DNA from: Bradyrhizobium sp. SZCCT0231 | Lineage (GTDB): Bacteria > Pseudomonadota > Alphaproteobacteria > Rhizobiales > Xanthobacteraceae | Assembly (NCBI RefSeq): GCF_018130245.1 | Contig: NZ_JAFCKP010000012.1 | Coordinates: forward strand, 1-64,000 | DNA: 64,000 nucleotides | Reading direction: 5' to 3' | In this document: positions 36,702 to 46,125 of the stretch, piece after piece | How the letters are laid out: every line of letters begins with the position of its first letter | How positions within the stretch are numbered: position 1 is the stretch's first letter | Notes under the pieces: generated by a model | The model's database searches: none | What the model was told of the DNA's origin: nothing | The model's input: only the letters and a program-made list of their open reading frames with translations | Translations under genes and position numbers: made by a program

Positions 36702-37441
36702 TGACGGTGAACACGTCCCGCGCGCGCGAGCAGCGCTATGTCACGTTGCCGGCGCGGCCAGAGCCGCTCCGGCTCGCGGTCGACGAGACTGCATTGGTCG
36801 TTGTCGACATGCAGAACGCCTATGCTTCGCCGAACGGCTATCTCGACCTCGCCGGTTTCGACATCTCCGGCGCCAAGGCTGCGATCACGGCGATACAGGA
36901 TGTGCTGAGCGTCGCCCGCGGCGCCGGCGTCCCCGTGATCTTCTTCCAGAACGGCTGGGACGCGGACTATGTCGAGGCCGGCGGTCCGGGCTCGCCGAAC
37001 TGGCACAAGTCGAATGCGCTGAAGACGATGCGCAAGCGGCCCGAGCTGCAAGGCAAGCTGCTCGCCAAGGGCGGCTGGGATTATGCGCTGGTCGACGACC
37101 TGCAGCCGAAGCCCGGTGACATCGTGGTGCCGAAGACGCGCTACAGCGGCTTCTTCAACAGCCAGTTCGACAGCATCTTGCGCGCCCGCGGTATCCGCAA
37201 CCTGGTGTTCTGCGGCATCGCCACCAATGTCTGCGTGGAATCGACGCTGCGCGACGGCTTTCACCTCGAATATTTCGGCGTGATGCTGGAGGACGCGACC
37301 CACCAGGCCGGCCCCGACTACATCCAGAAGGCTTCCGTCTTCAACATCGAGACCTTCTTCGGCTGGGTCTCGACCGCGAGCGACTTCCGCCGCGCCTTTG
37401 CCCAGACCGAAGCCGCTCCAGCAAAAGAGGATACGCCATGA
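36701..37441 (+). CDS. rutB: Ureidoacrylate amidohydrolase RutB-like
   Basis: The 246-residue product is of the isochorismatase-like cysteine hydrolase family. The catalytic triad is visible: Asp36 in VVVDMQNAY, Lys145 in PKTRYSGF and Cys178 in GIATNVCVE. In the Rut pathway RutB hydrolyses ureidoacrylate, releasing carbamate and aminoacrylate. Placement next to rutC and rutD supports this branch. The ATG at 36701 overlaps the binding-protein stop; a longer upstream frame is rejected. A different ureido substrate is possible because rutA is not nearby. Confidence 0.85.
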   Translation: MTVNTSRAREQRYVTLPARPEPLRLAVDETALVVVDMQNAYASPNGYLDLAGFDISGAKAAITAIQDVLSVARGAGVPVIFFQNGWDADYVEAGGPGSPNWHKSNALKTMRKRPELQGKLLAKGGWDYALVDDLQPKPGDIVVPKTRYSGFFNSQFDSILRARGIRNLVFCGIATNVCVESTLRDGFHLEYFGVMLEDATHQAGPDYIQKASVFNIETFFGWVSTASDFRRAFAQTEAAPAKEDTP

Positions 37442-37824
37442 CCGACCGCGCCATCATTCCGCCGGGCACCCACGCCCCCATCGCCCCGTTCTCGCCGGGC
37501 ATGATGGCCGACAACGTGATCTATGTGTCGGGCACGCTGGCCTTCGATGCCAACAACGATGTCGTTCATGAGGGCGACGCCGCCGGCCAGACCCGGCACA
37601 TCCTGGAAACGATCAAGCGCGTGCTGGAGACGGCCGGCTCGAGCCTTGCCGACGTCACCTTCAACTCGATCTTCATCACCGACTGGGCGAACTATGCCGC
37701 CGTCAACAAGGTCTATGCCGAGTATTTCCCCGGCGAGAAGCCGGCGCGCTTCTGCATCCAGTGCGGCCTCGTGAAGCCGGCCTGCCTCGTCGAGATCGCC
37801 TCGATCGCGCACAAGAGGGCGTGA
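37438..37824 (+). CDS. rutC: RidA/RutC-family aminoacrylate deaminase
   Basis: The 128-residue product has a RidA/YjgF-type fold with [20 protein letters not shown] and [20 protein letters not shown]. The latter includes the conserved Arg of the active site and the Cys of the RutC subgroup. RutC speeds deamination of 3-aminoacrylate made by RutB. It overlaps rutB by four bases and is therefore translationally coupled. Confidence 0.85.
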   Translation: MTDRAIIPPGTHAPIAPFSPGMMADNVIYVSGTLAFDANNDVVHEGDAAGQTRHILETIKRVLETAGSSLADVTFNSIFITDWANYAAVNKVYAEYFPGEKPARFCIQCGLVKPACLVEIASIAHKRA

Positions 37825-37825
37825 G

Positions 37826-38623
37826 GTGGCCGTGCTCGACGCTGGCCAGGCCGCGGTGATGGGAACGCGATTCAAGCTGCCATCCGCGCTTCGCATCGCG
37901 CTGCTCCAGATCGCGCTGCTGGCTGCGCTGCTCGCGGCGTGGGAGCTCGCGATCCGTTTCGGGCTGATCGCGGTCTATCTCTACGGCCAGCCGAGCGGCA
38001 TCATCGCCAAGGCGGGCAAGCTGATCGGCAGCGGCGAGCTCTTGCGCGACGCCGCGCTGACCGCATGGGAGGCCATCGCGGGGTTCCTGATCGGAACGGT
38101 GCTCGGCAGCGCGGCGGGCCTGTCGCTGTGGCTGGTCCCGACCGGCGCCGCAGTGCTGCGGCCCTACCTCGTCGCGCTCAACGGCCTGCCGAAAATCGCG
38201 CTGGCGCCGCTGATCATCGTCTGGTTCGGCATCGGCCTCTCCTCGAAGATCGCGATCGCGGCGATCATCACCTTCATCGTCGCTGTGATCACTGCGCTCC
38301 AGGGCGCCAAGGAGGTCGACGCCGATCTCGTCAAGCTGCTGCGCTCGCTCGGCGCCTCGCGCCTGAAGACCTGGCGCACCGTCATCGTGCCCGGCGCAAT
38401 GCCGTGGATCGTCGCGGCCTTCCGCCTCAATGTCGGCTTCGCCCTGATCGGCGCCGTCGTCGGCGAGTACATCGCCTCGAAAGAGGGCCTCGGCTACATG
38501 ATCTACTATGCCGGCGTGCTCTACGACCTCAACGCGGTCTGGGTCGGCATCGCGACGCTGATGGCGGTGGCACTGCTGATGTACGGCGCGATCGACCTGA
38601 TCGAACGGCGCCTGCTGTCCTGA
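37826..38623 (+). CDS. ABC transporter permease, SsuC-like
   Basis: The 265-residue product starts at a GTG one base after the rutC stop. Six hydrophobic helices are seen. The EAA-type cytoplasmic loop (RSLGASRLKTWRTVIVPGAM) contacts the ATPase. Family: binding-protein-dependent permeases of the nitrate/sulfonate type. It is the membrane component of the importer encoded by 35688 and 39446. Confidence 0.9.
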   Translation: MAVLDAGQAAVMGTRFKLPSALRIALLQIALLAALLAAWELAIRFGLIAVYLYGQPSGIIAKAGKLIGSGELLRDAALTAWEAIAGFLIGTVLGSAAGLSLWLVPTGAAVLRPYLVALNGLPKIALAPLIIVWFGIGLSSKIAIAAIITFIVAVITALQGAKEVDADLVKLLRSLGASRLKTWRTVIVPGAMPWIVAAFRLNVGFALIGAVVGEYIASKEGLGYMIYYAGVLYDLNAVWVGIATLMAVALLMYGAIDLIERRLLS

Positions 38624-38657
38624 TCCGAAACCACATCACTCCAATAGCTGGGACGTC

Positions 38658-39449
38658 ATGGCTTTTGCACGCGGCAAGGATGCCGAGATCTATTATGAAG
38701 TTCACGGGCGCGGCACGCCGATTGTGCTCTCGGCCGGCATGGGCGGCAGCGGCTCGTTCTGGGCGCCGCAGTTAGAGGCGCTCGCTACGCGCCACCAGGT
38801 CATCCTCTACGACCACGTCGGCACCGGCCGCAGCGCGGCTAGCCACCGCAGCATTGCCGGCATGGCCGACGACATCGCCTGCGTGCTCGACCATGCCAGC
38901 GTGGACGCGGCCCACGTCGTCGGCCACGCCATCGGCGGCATCGTCGGCATCGAGCTGGCGCTGCGTCACCCCCGGCGGCTGCGCAGCCTCACCGTCGTCA
39001 ACGGCTGGGGCTGCGCCGATCCGTTCCTGCGGCGCTGCTTCGAAATCCGCAAGCAATTGTTGAACCAGTCCGGTCCACAGGCCTATGTGCGGGCGCAGCC
39101 ATTGTTCCTCTATCCGCCGCAATGGATCTCCGAGAACATCGCCCATCTCGACGCGGAGGAAGAGCGCATCCTGAGGCATTTTCCCTCCGTCGCGACGATG
39201 AACCAGCGTATCGACATGTTCCTGGCGTTCGAGGGCGGCAAGCGCCTCGCCGCAATCAACGTGCCGACGCTGCTGGCTTCCGCGAAGGACGACGCGCTGG
39301 TGCCGGCCTATCTCACCCGCGAGCTCGCCGCTGCGATTCCGGATTCTCGGGTGCACGAGGTCGATTGGGGCGCGCACGCCTTCAGCGTGGTCACTCCAGA
39401 AGTCTTCAACGACACGCTGCTCGATTTCTGCAAGGAGGTGGACCGATGA
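38658..39449 (+). CDS. rutD: RutD-like alpha/beta hydrolase
   Basis: The 263-residue product has the alpha/beta hydrolase core, with YDHVGTGRSAA and VVGHAIGGIVG. The nucleophile position is Ala91 (GHAIG) rather than Ser. From memory, E. coli RutD likewise has GHALG, so this is a family trait, not a defect. RutD is thought to speed carbamate or aminoacrylate breakdown in pyrimidine catabolism. LAFEGGKRLAAINVP and VDWGAHAFSV also match RutD. The start lies 34 bases after the permease stop, and its stop overlaps the ATPase start. Confidence 0.8.
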   Translation: MAFARGKDAEIYYEVHGRGTPIVLSAGMGGSGSFWAPQLEALATRHQVILYDHVGTGRSAASHRSIAGMADDIACVLDHASVDAAHVVGHAIGGIVGIELALRHPRRLRSLTVVNGWGCADPFLRRCFEIRKQLLNQSGPQAYVRAQPLFLYPPQWISENIAHLDAEEERILRHFPSVATMNQRIDMFLAFEGGKRLAAINVPTLLASAKDDALVPAYLTRELAAAIPDSRVHEVDWGAHAFSVVTPEVFNDTLLDFCKEVDR

Positions 39450-40255
39450 ACGCGCTCGCGCACAATCTCGCTGAAGCGGCGCCGATCGTGCTGCGCGCCG
39501 ACAATGTCGGCGTCACCTTCGATGGCGCGGGCCGGCCGGTCGAGGCGATCCGGAAAGTGGACTTCGAGCTCCGCCGCGGCGAGACGCTGGCGATCGTCGG
39601 CCCTTCGGGTTGCGGCAAATCCACGCTGTTCAACGCAATCGCGGGCCTGCTGCGCCCGACCCGCGGCCATGTCGAGGTCGGCGGGCGCCGCGTCGATGAT
39701 GCCGCCGGTCATGTCGGCTACATGCTGCAAAAGGATCTGCTGCTGCCGTGGCGCAGCGTGCTCGACAACGTCATGCTCGGGCTGGAAATCCGCAAGACAC
39801 CGAAGTCTCGCGCGCGCGAGATCGCGCTGGAGCTGATCCGGACTTACGGCCTCTCTGGCTTCGAGCACGCCAAGCCCGCGGCACTCTCCGGCGGCATGCG
39901 CCAGCGCGTCGCCATCATGCGCACGCTCGCCTTCGACCCTGACGTGATCCTGCTCGACGAGCCGTTCTCGGCGCTCGACTTCCAGACCCGGCTGCTGATG
40001 CAGGCCGACGTCTCCCGCATCATCGCCGAGCGCGGCAAGAGCGCCATCCTCGTCACCCACGACATCGGCGAAGCCATCGCCATGGCCGACCGCGTGCTGG
40101 TGCTGAGCGCACGGCCTGCCACGGTGCGGTCGCTGCACGTGATCGACCTGCCGCGTGAGGGCCGCGATCCGGCAGCGCTGCGCACCGACCCGCAGTTTCA
40201 GGAATATTTCGCGAAGATCTGGGCCGACCTGGAGAAGCCGGTTGGGGTGGCGTGA
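39446..40255 (+). CDS. ABC transporter ATP-binding protein, SsuB-like
   Basis: The 269-residue product uses the ATG at 39446, with AAGGAGG upstream and a four-base overlap with rutD. Motifs: Walker A GPSGCGKS (52-59), the Q-loop in GYMLQKDLLLPWR, signature LSGGMRQR, Walker B VILLDEP and switch His in LVTHDIGEA. It belongs to the taurine/nitrate importer ATPase group and completes the operon importer. Confidence 0.9.
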   Translation: MNALAHNLAEAAPIVLRADNVGVTFDGAGRPVEAIRKVDFELRRGETLAIVGPSGCGKSTLFNAIAGLLRPTRGHVEVGGRRVDDAAGHVGYMLQKDLLLPWRSVLDNVMLGLEIRKTPKSRAREIALELIRTYGLSGFEHAKPAALSGGMRQRVAIMRTLAFDPDVILLDEPFSALDFQTRLLMQADVSRIIAERGKSAILVTHDIGEAIAMADRVLVLSARPATVRSLHVIDLPREGRDPAALRTDPQFQEYFAKIWADLEKPVGVA

Positions 40256-40264
40256 CGAGCGAAC

Positions 40265-41245
40265 CTAATTCGCCTTGATCCCGGCCTCGCTGATGAGCTT
40301 GCCCCATTTCGTGCTTTCGTTCTGAATGAAGCGGCCGAACTGCTCGGGCGACATCGGTGCTGGCTCTGCGCCGAGGGTCCGGATCTTTTCCGCGACCGAA
40401 GGATCCTTCAGGGCTTTGGTGAAGGCTTCGTTCAGCCGGCCAATGACATCCGCAGGCGTGCCGGCGGGAGCAACGAGCCCGAACCAGCCGACGGATTCGA
40501 AGCCCGCGATGCCGCTCTCGGCCAGCGTCGGGACATCGGGCAAGGACGGAAGGCGGCGCGCGGAGGAGACGCCGATCGCGTTGAGCTTGCCGTCGAGGAT
40601 CAATTGCCGCGATGACGGAATGTCCAGCACCGCGAAGGGGACATGGCCCGCGAGAACATCGACCGTTGCCGGCGCTGTCCCGCGATACGGGACCAACTCC
40701 ATGGCGATCCCGGCCTTCTGCGTGAACAGCGCAGCGGTCAAATGCATCGCCGTCGAGTTGCCGCCATGTCCGATCGACAGCGCGCCCGGCTTGGCCTTGG
40801 CGAGCGCGATCGCTTCCGCGGTGCTGTGCGCCGGGACATTCGCGGAGGCGACCAGCACAAAGGGAATTTCCGCGAGCAGGGTGATGGGCGCGAGATCCTT
40901 CAGCTCGAACGGCATCGCGGCATTGAGGTGCGGATTCACCGTCAGCGCGCCCGCCGGCGCCACGCCGAGCGTGTAGCCGTCGGGCTTGGCCTGCGCGACC
41001 GCAGCCATGCCGATGTTGCCGCCGGCGCCCGCGCGGTTCTCGATGACCAGACTCTGCTTGAGCTCGGCGGCGACCAAGGGCTCGAGCGCGCGGATGACGG
41101 TGTCGGCGCTGCCGCCGGGCGGGAACGTCACGATGATCTTGATCAATTGCTCGGGATAGGCGGCACGGCCTGCCTCCAGAGGCAACACAGCGAAAGTCGC
41201 AGCCGACAGCACGGCCAGGATGCGGCGCCTTGCAACGTGAAACAC
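40265..41245 (-). CDS. Bug-family (TctC-like) periplasmic binding protein
   Basis: The 326-residue product uses a GTG at 41245 with AAGGAGGAGAAC just upstream; the longer frame is rejected because it runs into the next gene. A signal peptide (basic start, hydrophobic core, ALA-like site near 28) precedes the Bug fold, with IKIIVTFPPGGSADT and IENRAGAGGNIG. Such proteins bind carboxylates for tripartite tricarboxylate transporters, but most Bug genes lack a linked transporter, as here. It lies upstream of nothing on its strand and follows the monooxygenase gene by 79 bases, so the two may share regulation. Confidence 0.85.
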   Translation of the reverse strand: MFHVARRRILAVLSAATFAVLPLEAGRAAYPEQLIKIIVTFPPGGSADTVIRALEPLVAAELKQSLVIENRAGAGGNIGMAAVAQAKPDGYTLGVAPAGALTVNPHLNAAMPFELKDLAPITLLAEIPFVLVASANVPAHSTAEAIALAKAKPGALSIGHGGNSTAMHLTAALFTQKAGIAMELVPYRGTAPATVDVLAGHVPFAVLDIPSSRQLILDGKLNAIGVSSARRLPSLPDVPTLAESGIAGFESVGWFGLVAPAGTPADVIGRLNEAFTKALKDPSVAEKIRTLGAEPAPMSPEQFGRFIQNESTKWGKLISEAGIKAN

Positions 41246-41324
41246 GTTCTCCTCCTTAAGTAGGCTCTTGTTCTTGAAGCACAGCCGGTGGCCTGCGCCG
41301 CCAGGCTGTCCGCTTGAAGTCGCC

Positions 41325-42965
41325 TTACGCCGCAGCGCCAGTGATGCGCGCCAGCAAGCCCAGTGGATTTTCGGGCGCGACCTGACCGCGCCAGGCGATG
41401 TGCTGATCGGGCCGCGCCAGCACCAGCTTTTCAGCATAGGCGCCGTTCGCCTCATCGGGCGCGATGTCGACCAGCGCGAGCGGCACGCCACGCTCCTTCG
41501 CGGCAGCTTGCAGTCGCGTCACATCGATCGCCGGGTCGAACCGCAGCAAGGTGTAGCCAGCGCCGAACGCATCGTAGAGCGATCGTCCGTCACGCAGGAA
41601 CAGATGCGGCGCGCGGGCGCCCGGCACGGTGGAGGGCGTGAAGCTGCCCATCGCGTAAGGCGGCGGTGTCTCGCCATCATAGGCGATGATCGGCGAGGCG
41701 TCGTAATAATAGCCGAAGTTGAGGCCGGCGCAGCAATATTGCTGCACATTGAGATCGTAGGCTGCTCTCGCCAGCGCCGCGCGCGCCGCCTGGCCGCGCG
41801 GCGTGTCGTCCTCGATCTCCGCCGAGACGCCGCCGCGCTGGGCCATCATCTTCATCGCGTGGTCCATCGCAAAGCGCGACACCTGCTCGGTGATGGGCTG
41901 GCGCTCCGCCTCATAGGCATCGAGGATCGCAGCCGGCGCCCAACCGTTCAGATGCGCCGCCAATTGCCAGCAGAGATCGACGGCGTCCGCAATGCCCGCA
42001 TTCATGCCGTAGCCGGCATAGGGCATCCACAGATGCGCGGCGTCGCCGCAGATGAAGACCCTGCGGTCGCGGAAGCGATCGGCCACGAGGCGGCGTCCGA
42101 CCCAGTCCTCCTTGCTGAGCACCCGATATTCGAAGCGCTCGTCGACGCCGAGGATGGCACGGATGGCCCAGTCGCGATCGACCGAATCGAACTCCGGCTC
42201 GTCGGGCTTCAGATGATTGTGGATCAGCCAGCGGTCGTGACCGTCGATCGCAACCGTGGTGCCGGAGCGGCGCGGATTGAGCGAGAGCACCATCCAGGCC
42301 GGCTTGTGCCCGCCCATCAACTCCTTCAGTTGCGGCGCTTCGATGAAGGTCGATTGCACGCGCTGGATCACGGGCGTGCCGGACAGGCTGGCGCCGATCG
42401 ATTTGCGAACGAGGGAGCGGCTGCCGTCGCAGCCGATCACGAAGCCGGCTTCGATGCGAAGTGAATTTCCGCTGTCGAGATCGCGCGCCAGTGCGACGAC
42501 ATGGTCGTCGTGCTGCTCGATCTCGGTGATTTCCGTGCGCGCCAGGATATTGATCCGCGGCTGCGCCGCGGCATGGCTGAACAGGATCGGCTCGAGATAG
42601 ATCTGGTTGATCCGGTGCGGCGGCTCGGGCGTCGGCCACCAAGTGTCGGGACCGCCGGTCGCGCTATAGCGGTGCGCACGGGAGGGAATGTCGATGCGGC
42701 AGAGCTCGATGCCAGTCGCCGTGGTCCGGTAAGAGCAATCGTTGGGAAAGTCCGCAGGGAGCCCCGCATCGCGCAGCTTGGCGGCAACGCCGAGCCGTCG
42801 AAAAATCTCCATCGAGCGCGCCGAGACGTGATTGCACTTGACGCTGGGCGGATCGCCGGCGTGACGGATCTCCGCGACGACGACGTCGATCCCGCGCGAG
42901 GCCAGGTCCATCGCCGCGGTCAATCCGACGGGCCCGGCGCCCACCACCAGCACCTGTGTCCTCAT
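41325..42965 (-). CDS. FAD-dependent aromatic monooxygenase
   Basis: The product has 546 residues from the ATG at 42965, which has GAGGAAA upstream. The FAD-binding start is VLVVGAGPVGLTAAMDLASR. The DG motif is VIGCDGSRSLVRK near 175, and the GD motif is VFICGDAAHLWMPYAGYGMN near 285. This is the class A flavin hydroxylase layout (phenol, resorcinol and 3-hydroxyphenylpropionate hydroxylases), with a C-terminal thioredoxin-like region. It probably hydroxylates an aromatic compound using NAD(P)H and oxygen. It is divergent from a LysR gene that probably controls it. Substrate unknown. Confidence 0.85.
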   Translation of the reverse strand: MRTQVLVVGAGPVGLTAAMDLASRGIDVVVAEIRHAGDPPSVKCNHVSARSMEIFRRLGVAAKLRDAGLPADFPNDCSYRTTATGIELCRIDIPSRAHRYSATGGPDTWWPTPEPPHRINQIYLEPILFSHAAAQPRINILARTEITEIEQHDDHVVALARDLDSGNSLRIEAGFVIGCDGSRSLVRKSIGASLSGTPVIQRVQSTFIEAPQLKELMGGHKPAWMVLSLNPRRSGTTVAIDGHDRWLIHNHLKPDEPEFDSVDRDWAIRAILGVDERFEYRVLSKEDWVGRRLVADRFRDRRVFICGDAAHLWMPYAGYGMNAGIADAVDLCWQLAAHLNGWAPAAILDAYEAERQPITEQVSRFAMDHAMKMMAQRGGVSAEIEDDTPRGQAARAALARAAYDLNVQQYCCAGLNFGYYYDASPIIAYDGETPPPYAMGSFTPSTVPGARAPHLFLRDGRSLYDAFGAGYTLLRFDPAIDVTRLQAAAKERGVPLALVDIAPDEANGAYAEKLVLARPDQHIAWRGQVAPENPLGLLARITGAAA

Positions 42966-43051
42966 GCTCGTTTCCTCTATCGCCGCGGGATTCGTTGCCC
43001 GCACAGCATGCATTTTATTGCAGGCCCGTTTATGCGATAAGCCGGAAAGAA

Positions 43052-43067
43052 CTCATCAATTCATGAG
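43052..43067. promoter_or_regulatory. Putative LysR operator CTCAT-N6-ATGAG
   Basis: CTCATCAATTCATGAG is a perfect inverted repeat of the T-N11-A type bound by LysR regulators. It lies in the 110-base divergent gap between the monooxygenase and LysR genes, eight bases before the LysR start codon, where binding would repress the regulator. A second distal site was not identified. Confidence 0.55.
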
Positions 43068-43075
43068 CTTTACCT

Positions 43076-43987
43076 ATGAATGTCACCTTGCGCCAATTGC
43101 GGGCCTTCACCGGCGTGTACCGGACGCGCAGCATCACGCGGGCTGCCCGCGAGCTCGGGATCACGCAGTCGGCGGCGAGCCTGTTGATCCAGCAGCTCGA
43201 AGCCCAGCTCGGCGTCAAACTGTTCGACCGCTCCACGCGCTCGGTGCAGCCGACGCTGGCCGCCGACGAGGCGTTCGACGCCGCCGAACGCATGCTGAGC
43301 GATGCGCAAGGCCTGTCGCGCCGCATGCGCGACCTCGCGCAGGCCCGCGCCGGCCGCGTCGCGTTTCTCGCCTCGGCCGGCACCGCATCGGCTCTGCTGC
43401 CCATGGTGCTGGCGAAATTCCGCGCCAGCCATCCCGACATCGAGATCGACATGCGGGATGTCGCCGCCGACGATCTCGTGCCGCGCCTGACCGCGACCGA
43501 TGCCGAGTTCGCGATCGGCAGCGTGGAAGGCGAATTCGCCGACATGACGATCGAGACCCTGACAAGCGGCCGCCTCAGCGCCATCGGCCGCCGTACCGCC
43601 GACTTCGCTGCACGTCGTTCCCTCACATGGGATGAGCTGGCGCAACTGCCGACCATCGCGATGCGCCGGGAGACGCGGATCCGCATCCAGATCGATCAGG
43701 CCCTGAGCGCGCAGGGCAAGCGCCTCGATCCGACCTATGAAGTGACGCTGATCAACACCGCGCTCGCCATGACCGCACAGGGCCTCGGCCTCGCCATCCT
43801 CCCCGCGACGATGCTGCCGGCCGATCAGTTTCCCACCCTGATCGCAAGACCGCTGGTGCGGCCGGCCATCACGCGACCGGTGTCGCTGCTGCAGCGTCAG
43901 GGCCGGACGCTGTCGCCGGCGGCACAGGCGTTCGTCGCGACGGCGCGGACGGTGCTGGCGGGGCGAACGACACCGGCATCAGGCTGA
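43076..43987 (+). CDS. LysR-family transcriptional regulator
   Basis: The 303-residue product has the LysR helix-turn-helix LRAFTGVYRTRSITRAARELGITQ at the N-terminus (MNVTLRQ start) and an effector domain from about 90. It is divergent from the flavin monooxygenase and is probably its regulator. It has no overlap with other genes. The 273 bases after it (43988-44260) contain no supported gene. Confidence 0.9.
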   Translation: MNVTLRQLRAFTGVYRTRSITRAARELGITQSAASLLIQQLEAQLGVKLFDRSTRSVQPTLAADEAFDAAERMLSDAQGLSRRMRDLAQARAGRVAFLASAGTASALLPMVLAKFRASHPDIEIDMRDVAADDLVPRLTATDAEFAIGSVEGEFADMTIETLTSGRLSAIGRRTADFAARRSLTWDELAQLPTIAMRRETRIRIQIDQALSAQGKRLDPTYEVTLINTALAMTAQGLGLAILPATMLPADQFPTLIARPLVRPAITRPVSLLQRQGRTLSPAAQAFVATARTVLAGRTTPASG

Positions 43988-44260
43988 TTTGGCGGAGCTA
44001 TTTGGAAGCGTCGTGTTTGATATGGCGGGCCGAAGCCGACGAAACAGAGAACTACGTCTACGCTATGGTCCTCTAAATTGCGGCAAGAGCGAATGGCTAC
44101 AATGTGGTGGGTTTCGGACTGACGGCTTTTGAGGGGCGAGTGGGAAAGCCGCCCCTAGATGCCGCAAAAGTCCTCACGCTATCACCGGTCGTTGCAACAG
44201 CGTTTCACTTCGGCTGCAAGGACGGCCAGGACACGCGATACACAGGGGTTTCGCAATGTA

Positions 44261-45163
44261 CTATTGGCGCCTTATTCGGTCAAAGACTCTCCCGTCGATT
44301 GCGAGCAGGCCAGCACCGATGAGTGCCATTCCGGCGTAATGTCGGAACGCCAGAACCTCCCCCAGGAAAAGTGCACCGAGCAAGATGGCGCTGACCGGGA
44401 TAAGCAGGGTGACAAGCGCGGTGTTGACCGCTCCCGCAGAGGCCAGAAGCCGGAAGAAAACCACATATGCCAAGGCGGTTGAGGCAACGGCCAGTGCGAC
44501 CAGCGAGGCGATGACCGGGAGGCTTGGAATTTGCAGATTCCAAGGCGTGTCGACAATGGACACAATCGGAATCATCATGATCGTGGTTGCGGTGATCTGG
44601 CCAAAAGCGACCTGCGATGCGGAAAGTCCCATGGTCTTGAAGTTTCGGCCATAGACCCCAGCGAACCCGTAGGAAAGCGCAGCCCCGAGGCAGGCAAGCA
44701 TCCCGACGACCGCGATGCCCTCACTGTTGAGAAGATTCCCCCCTAGAAGTACCACGACACCGAGGAAGCCAAAGCCGATCCCGGTGGCCTTGTTCGCTGC
44801 CATGCGTTCGTCGGCCAACAGAAAATGCGCAACGACGATGGAAAATATCGGCGTGGTCGCATTCAGGATCGAGGCAAGCCCGCTCGGTATCATGGTTTGC
44901 GCCCAGAAAAGCAGGCAGAAGGGCAAAAGGTTGTTTAGTAGCCCCATGATAAAAAAGGCTGGTAGCGCGCGACCTCGAAATCGCCAACCCTCGCCCCGAA
45001 ATCGAAGGATAACCGCTAGCGCCAGAGCGGCAAGACCTGTCCGTGAGACCACCACGGTCAGAGGTGGCAGCTCCCGCACCGCAACGGCAGCGAAGAAGAA
45101 TGCCCCACCCCAAAGCAGAGACAAAAGGAGCAGCAAGCCCCAATCCTGAAATGTCATGCGCAT
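44261..45163 (-). CDS. EamA/DMT-family transporter
   Basis: The 300-residue product has ten hydrophobic helices in two EamA repeats, starting LLLLLSLLWGGAFFFAAVAV and with LLPFCLLFWAQTMIPSGLAS. The closest known types are drug/metabolite exporters. A 60-base sample (44821-44880) is 53% G+C, lower than most of the window. It is divergent from the Ada-like gene across 127 bases, which suggests a regulator-exporter pair. Substrate unknown. Confidence 0.85.
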   Translation of the reverse strand: MRMTFQDWGLLLLLSLLWGGAFFFAAVAVRELPPLTVVVSRTGLAALALAVILRFRGEGWRFRGRALPAFFIMGLLNNLLPFCLLFWAQTMIPSGLASILNATTPIFSIVVAHFLLADERMAANKATGIGFGFLGVVVLLGGNLLNSEGIAVVGMLACLGAALSYGFAGVYGRNFKTMGLSASQVAFGQITATTIMMIPIVSIVDTPWNLQIPSLPVIASLVALAVASTALAYVVFFRLLASAGAVNTALVTLLIPVSAILLGALFLGEVLAFRHYAGMALIGAGLLAIDGRVFDRIRRQ

Positions 45164-45290
45164 CGCTCAACCCCCAAGTCTTAGTCTTGCCAGTGAATTA
45201 CTGATTGACGCGTGTTGAGGCTGGCAGTTTTCGGACGCCATCACCTGCAAGGTCTCGCCTCTCCTGGAGGGGAAAAGCTAAGGTCAGGTC

Positions 45291-45854
45291 ATGCTTGATT
45301 TCGACACTTGTAACGATGCGCGACTGCGACGCGACCCGGCTTATGACGGGCTGTTCTTTACCGCTGTGCGAACAACAGGCATCTATTGTCGGCCAATGTG
45401 TCCGGTTAAACATCCGCTGACGAAGAACGTCAGTTACTACCCAACAGCCGCAGCGGCAGAGCGGGCAGGGTATCGTCCTTGTCTGCGATGCCGCCCCGAG
45501 ACCGCGCCATTTTGTCCAGCATGGAAGGGGACGCGAACCACCGTGGAGCGGGCCTTAAAAATGATCGAGGGCGGCGCGCTGGATCGGGGGTCGGTTGATG
45601 AGCTTGCAACCGACCTAGGCGTTGGCGGACGGCATCTTTCGCGGCTATTCGCGCAGCACGTTGGAGCGTCTCCGATTCAGACAGCACAAACACTGCGTAT
45701 TGGCCGCGCGAAGCGACTGATGGACGAAACGATACTCTCACTGACCGAGATTGCGTTTCAGGCGGGATTTGGCAGCGTCAGGAGCTTCAACGCGTCATTC
45801 CTGAAACTCTACGGGCGGCCACCCTCAGCCATGCGCAGGCCGAGGCCTTCATGA
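45291..45854 (+). CDS. Ada-type methyl-phosphotriester sensor with AraC helix-turn-helix
   Basis: The 187-residue product has the Ada metal-binding domain (1-75) with zinc Cys at 33, 37, 64 and 67 (YCRPMC and CLRC). Cys33 is the expected methyl acceptor. An AraC helix-turn-helix follows (about 85-183), with LATDLGVGGRHLSRLFAQHV and LTEIAFQAGFGSVRSFNASF. In Ada proteins methylation of this Cys turns the protein into an activator of alkylation repair. Closely similar N-termini occur in fusions to an AlkA glycosylase; none is encoded here or downstream. Direct control of the divergent exporter is possible. Confidence 0.8.
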   Translation: MLDFDTCNDARLRRDPAYDGLFFTAVRTTGIYCRPMCPVKHPLTKNVSYYPTAAAAERAGYRPCLRCRPETAPFCPAWKGTRTTVERALKMIEGGALDRGSVDELATDLGVGGRHLSRLFAQHVGASPIQTAQTLRIGRAKRLMDETILSLTEIAFQAGFGSVRSFNASFLKLYGRPPSAMRRPRPS

Positions 45855-46125
45855 TGCAAGCGGCGACTGTCGGAATAATTCCGGTGAACGCGGCGCTTTG
45901 AAACTGACTTCCTCGGCAGATATGACCGCGCTCCACAGCCGCCACAACGGCAGCTATCAGGTTAGTTGTCACAGTTCCCTAGGGGCGGCGATGGGGTCGG
46001 AAGCTGCTGACTCTGCGCTCAAGATATATCGGGCCGTAGCGTAGAATCGGCGGCTTACCATCTCACCCGGTGGGCACGCGGTGGTCGGCGGCGATATCGC
46101 ACTATAGAGGGCAATCGGCGCCCAA

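Noticed and set aside
38928-38933. RutD inactivated by Ala in place of the nucleophile Ser
   Set aside because: From memory E. coli RutD also has GHALG, so this is the family norm.
44104-44322. A 72-codon frame after the LysR gene
   Set aside because: No ribosome site, no recognisable motif, and it overlaps the end of the EamA gene.
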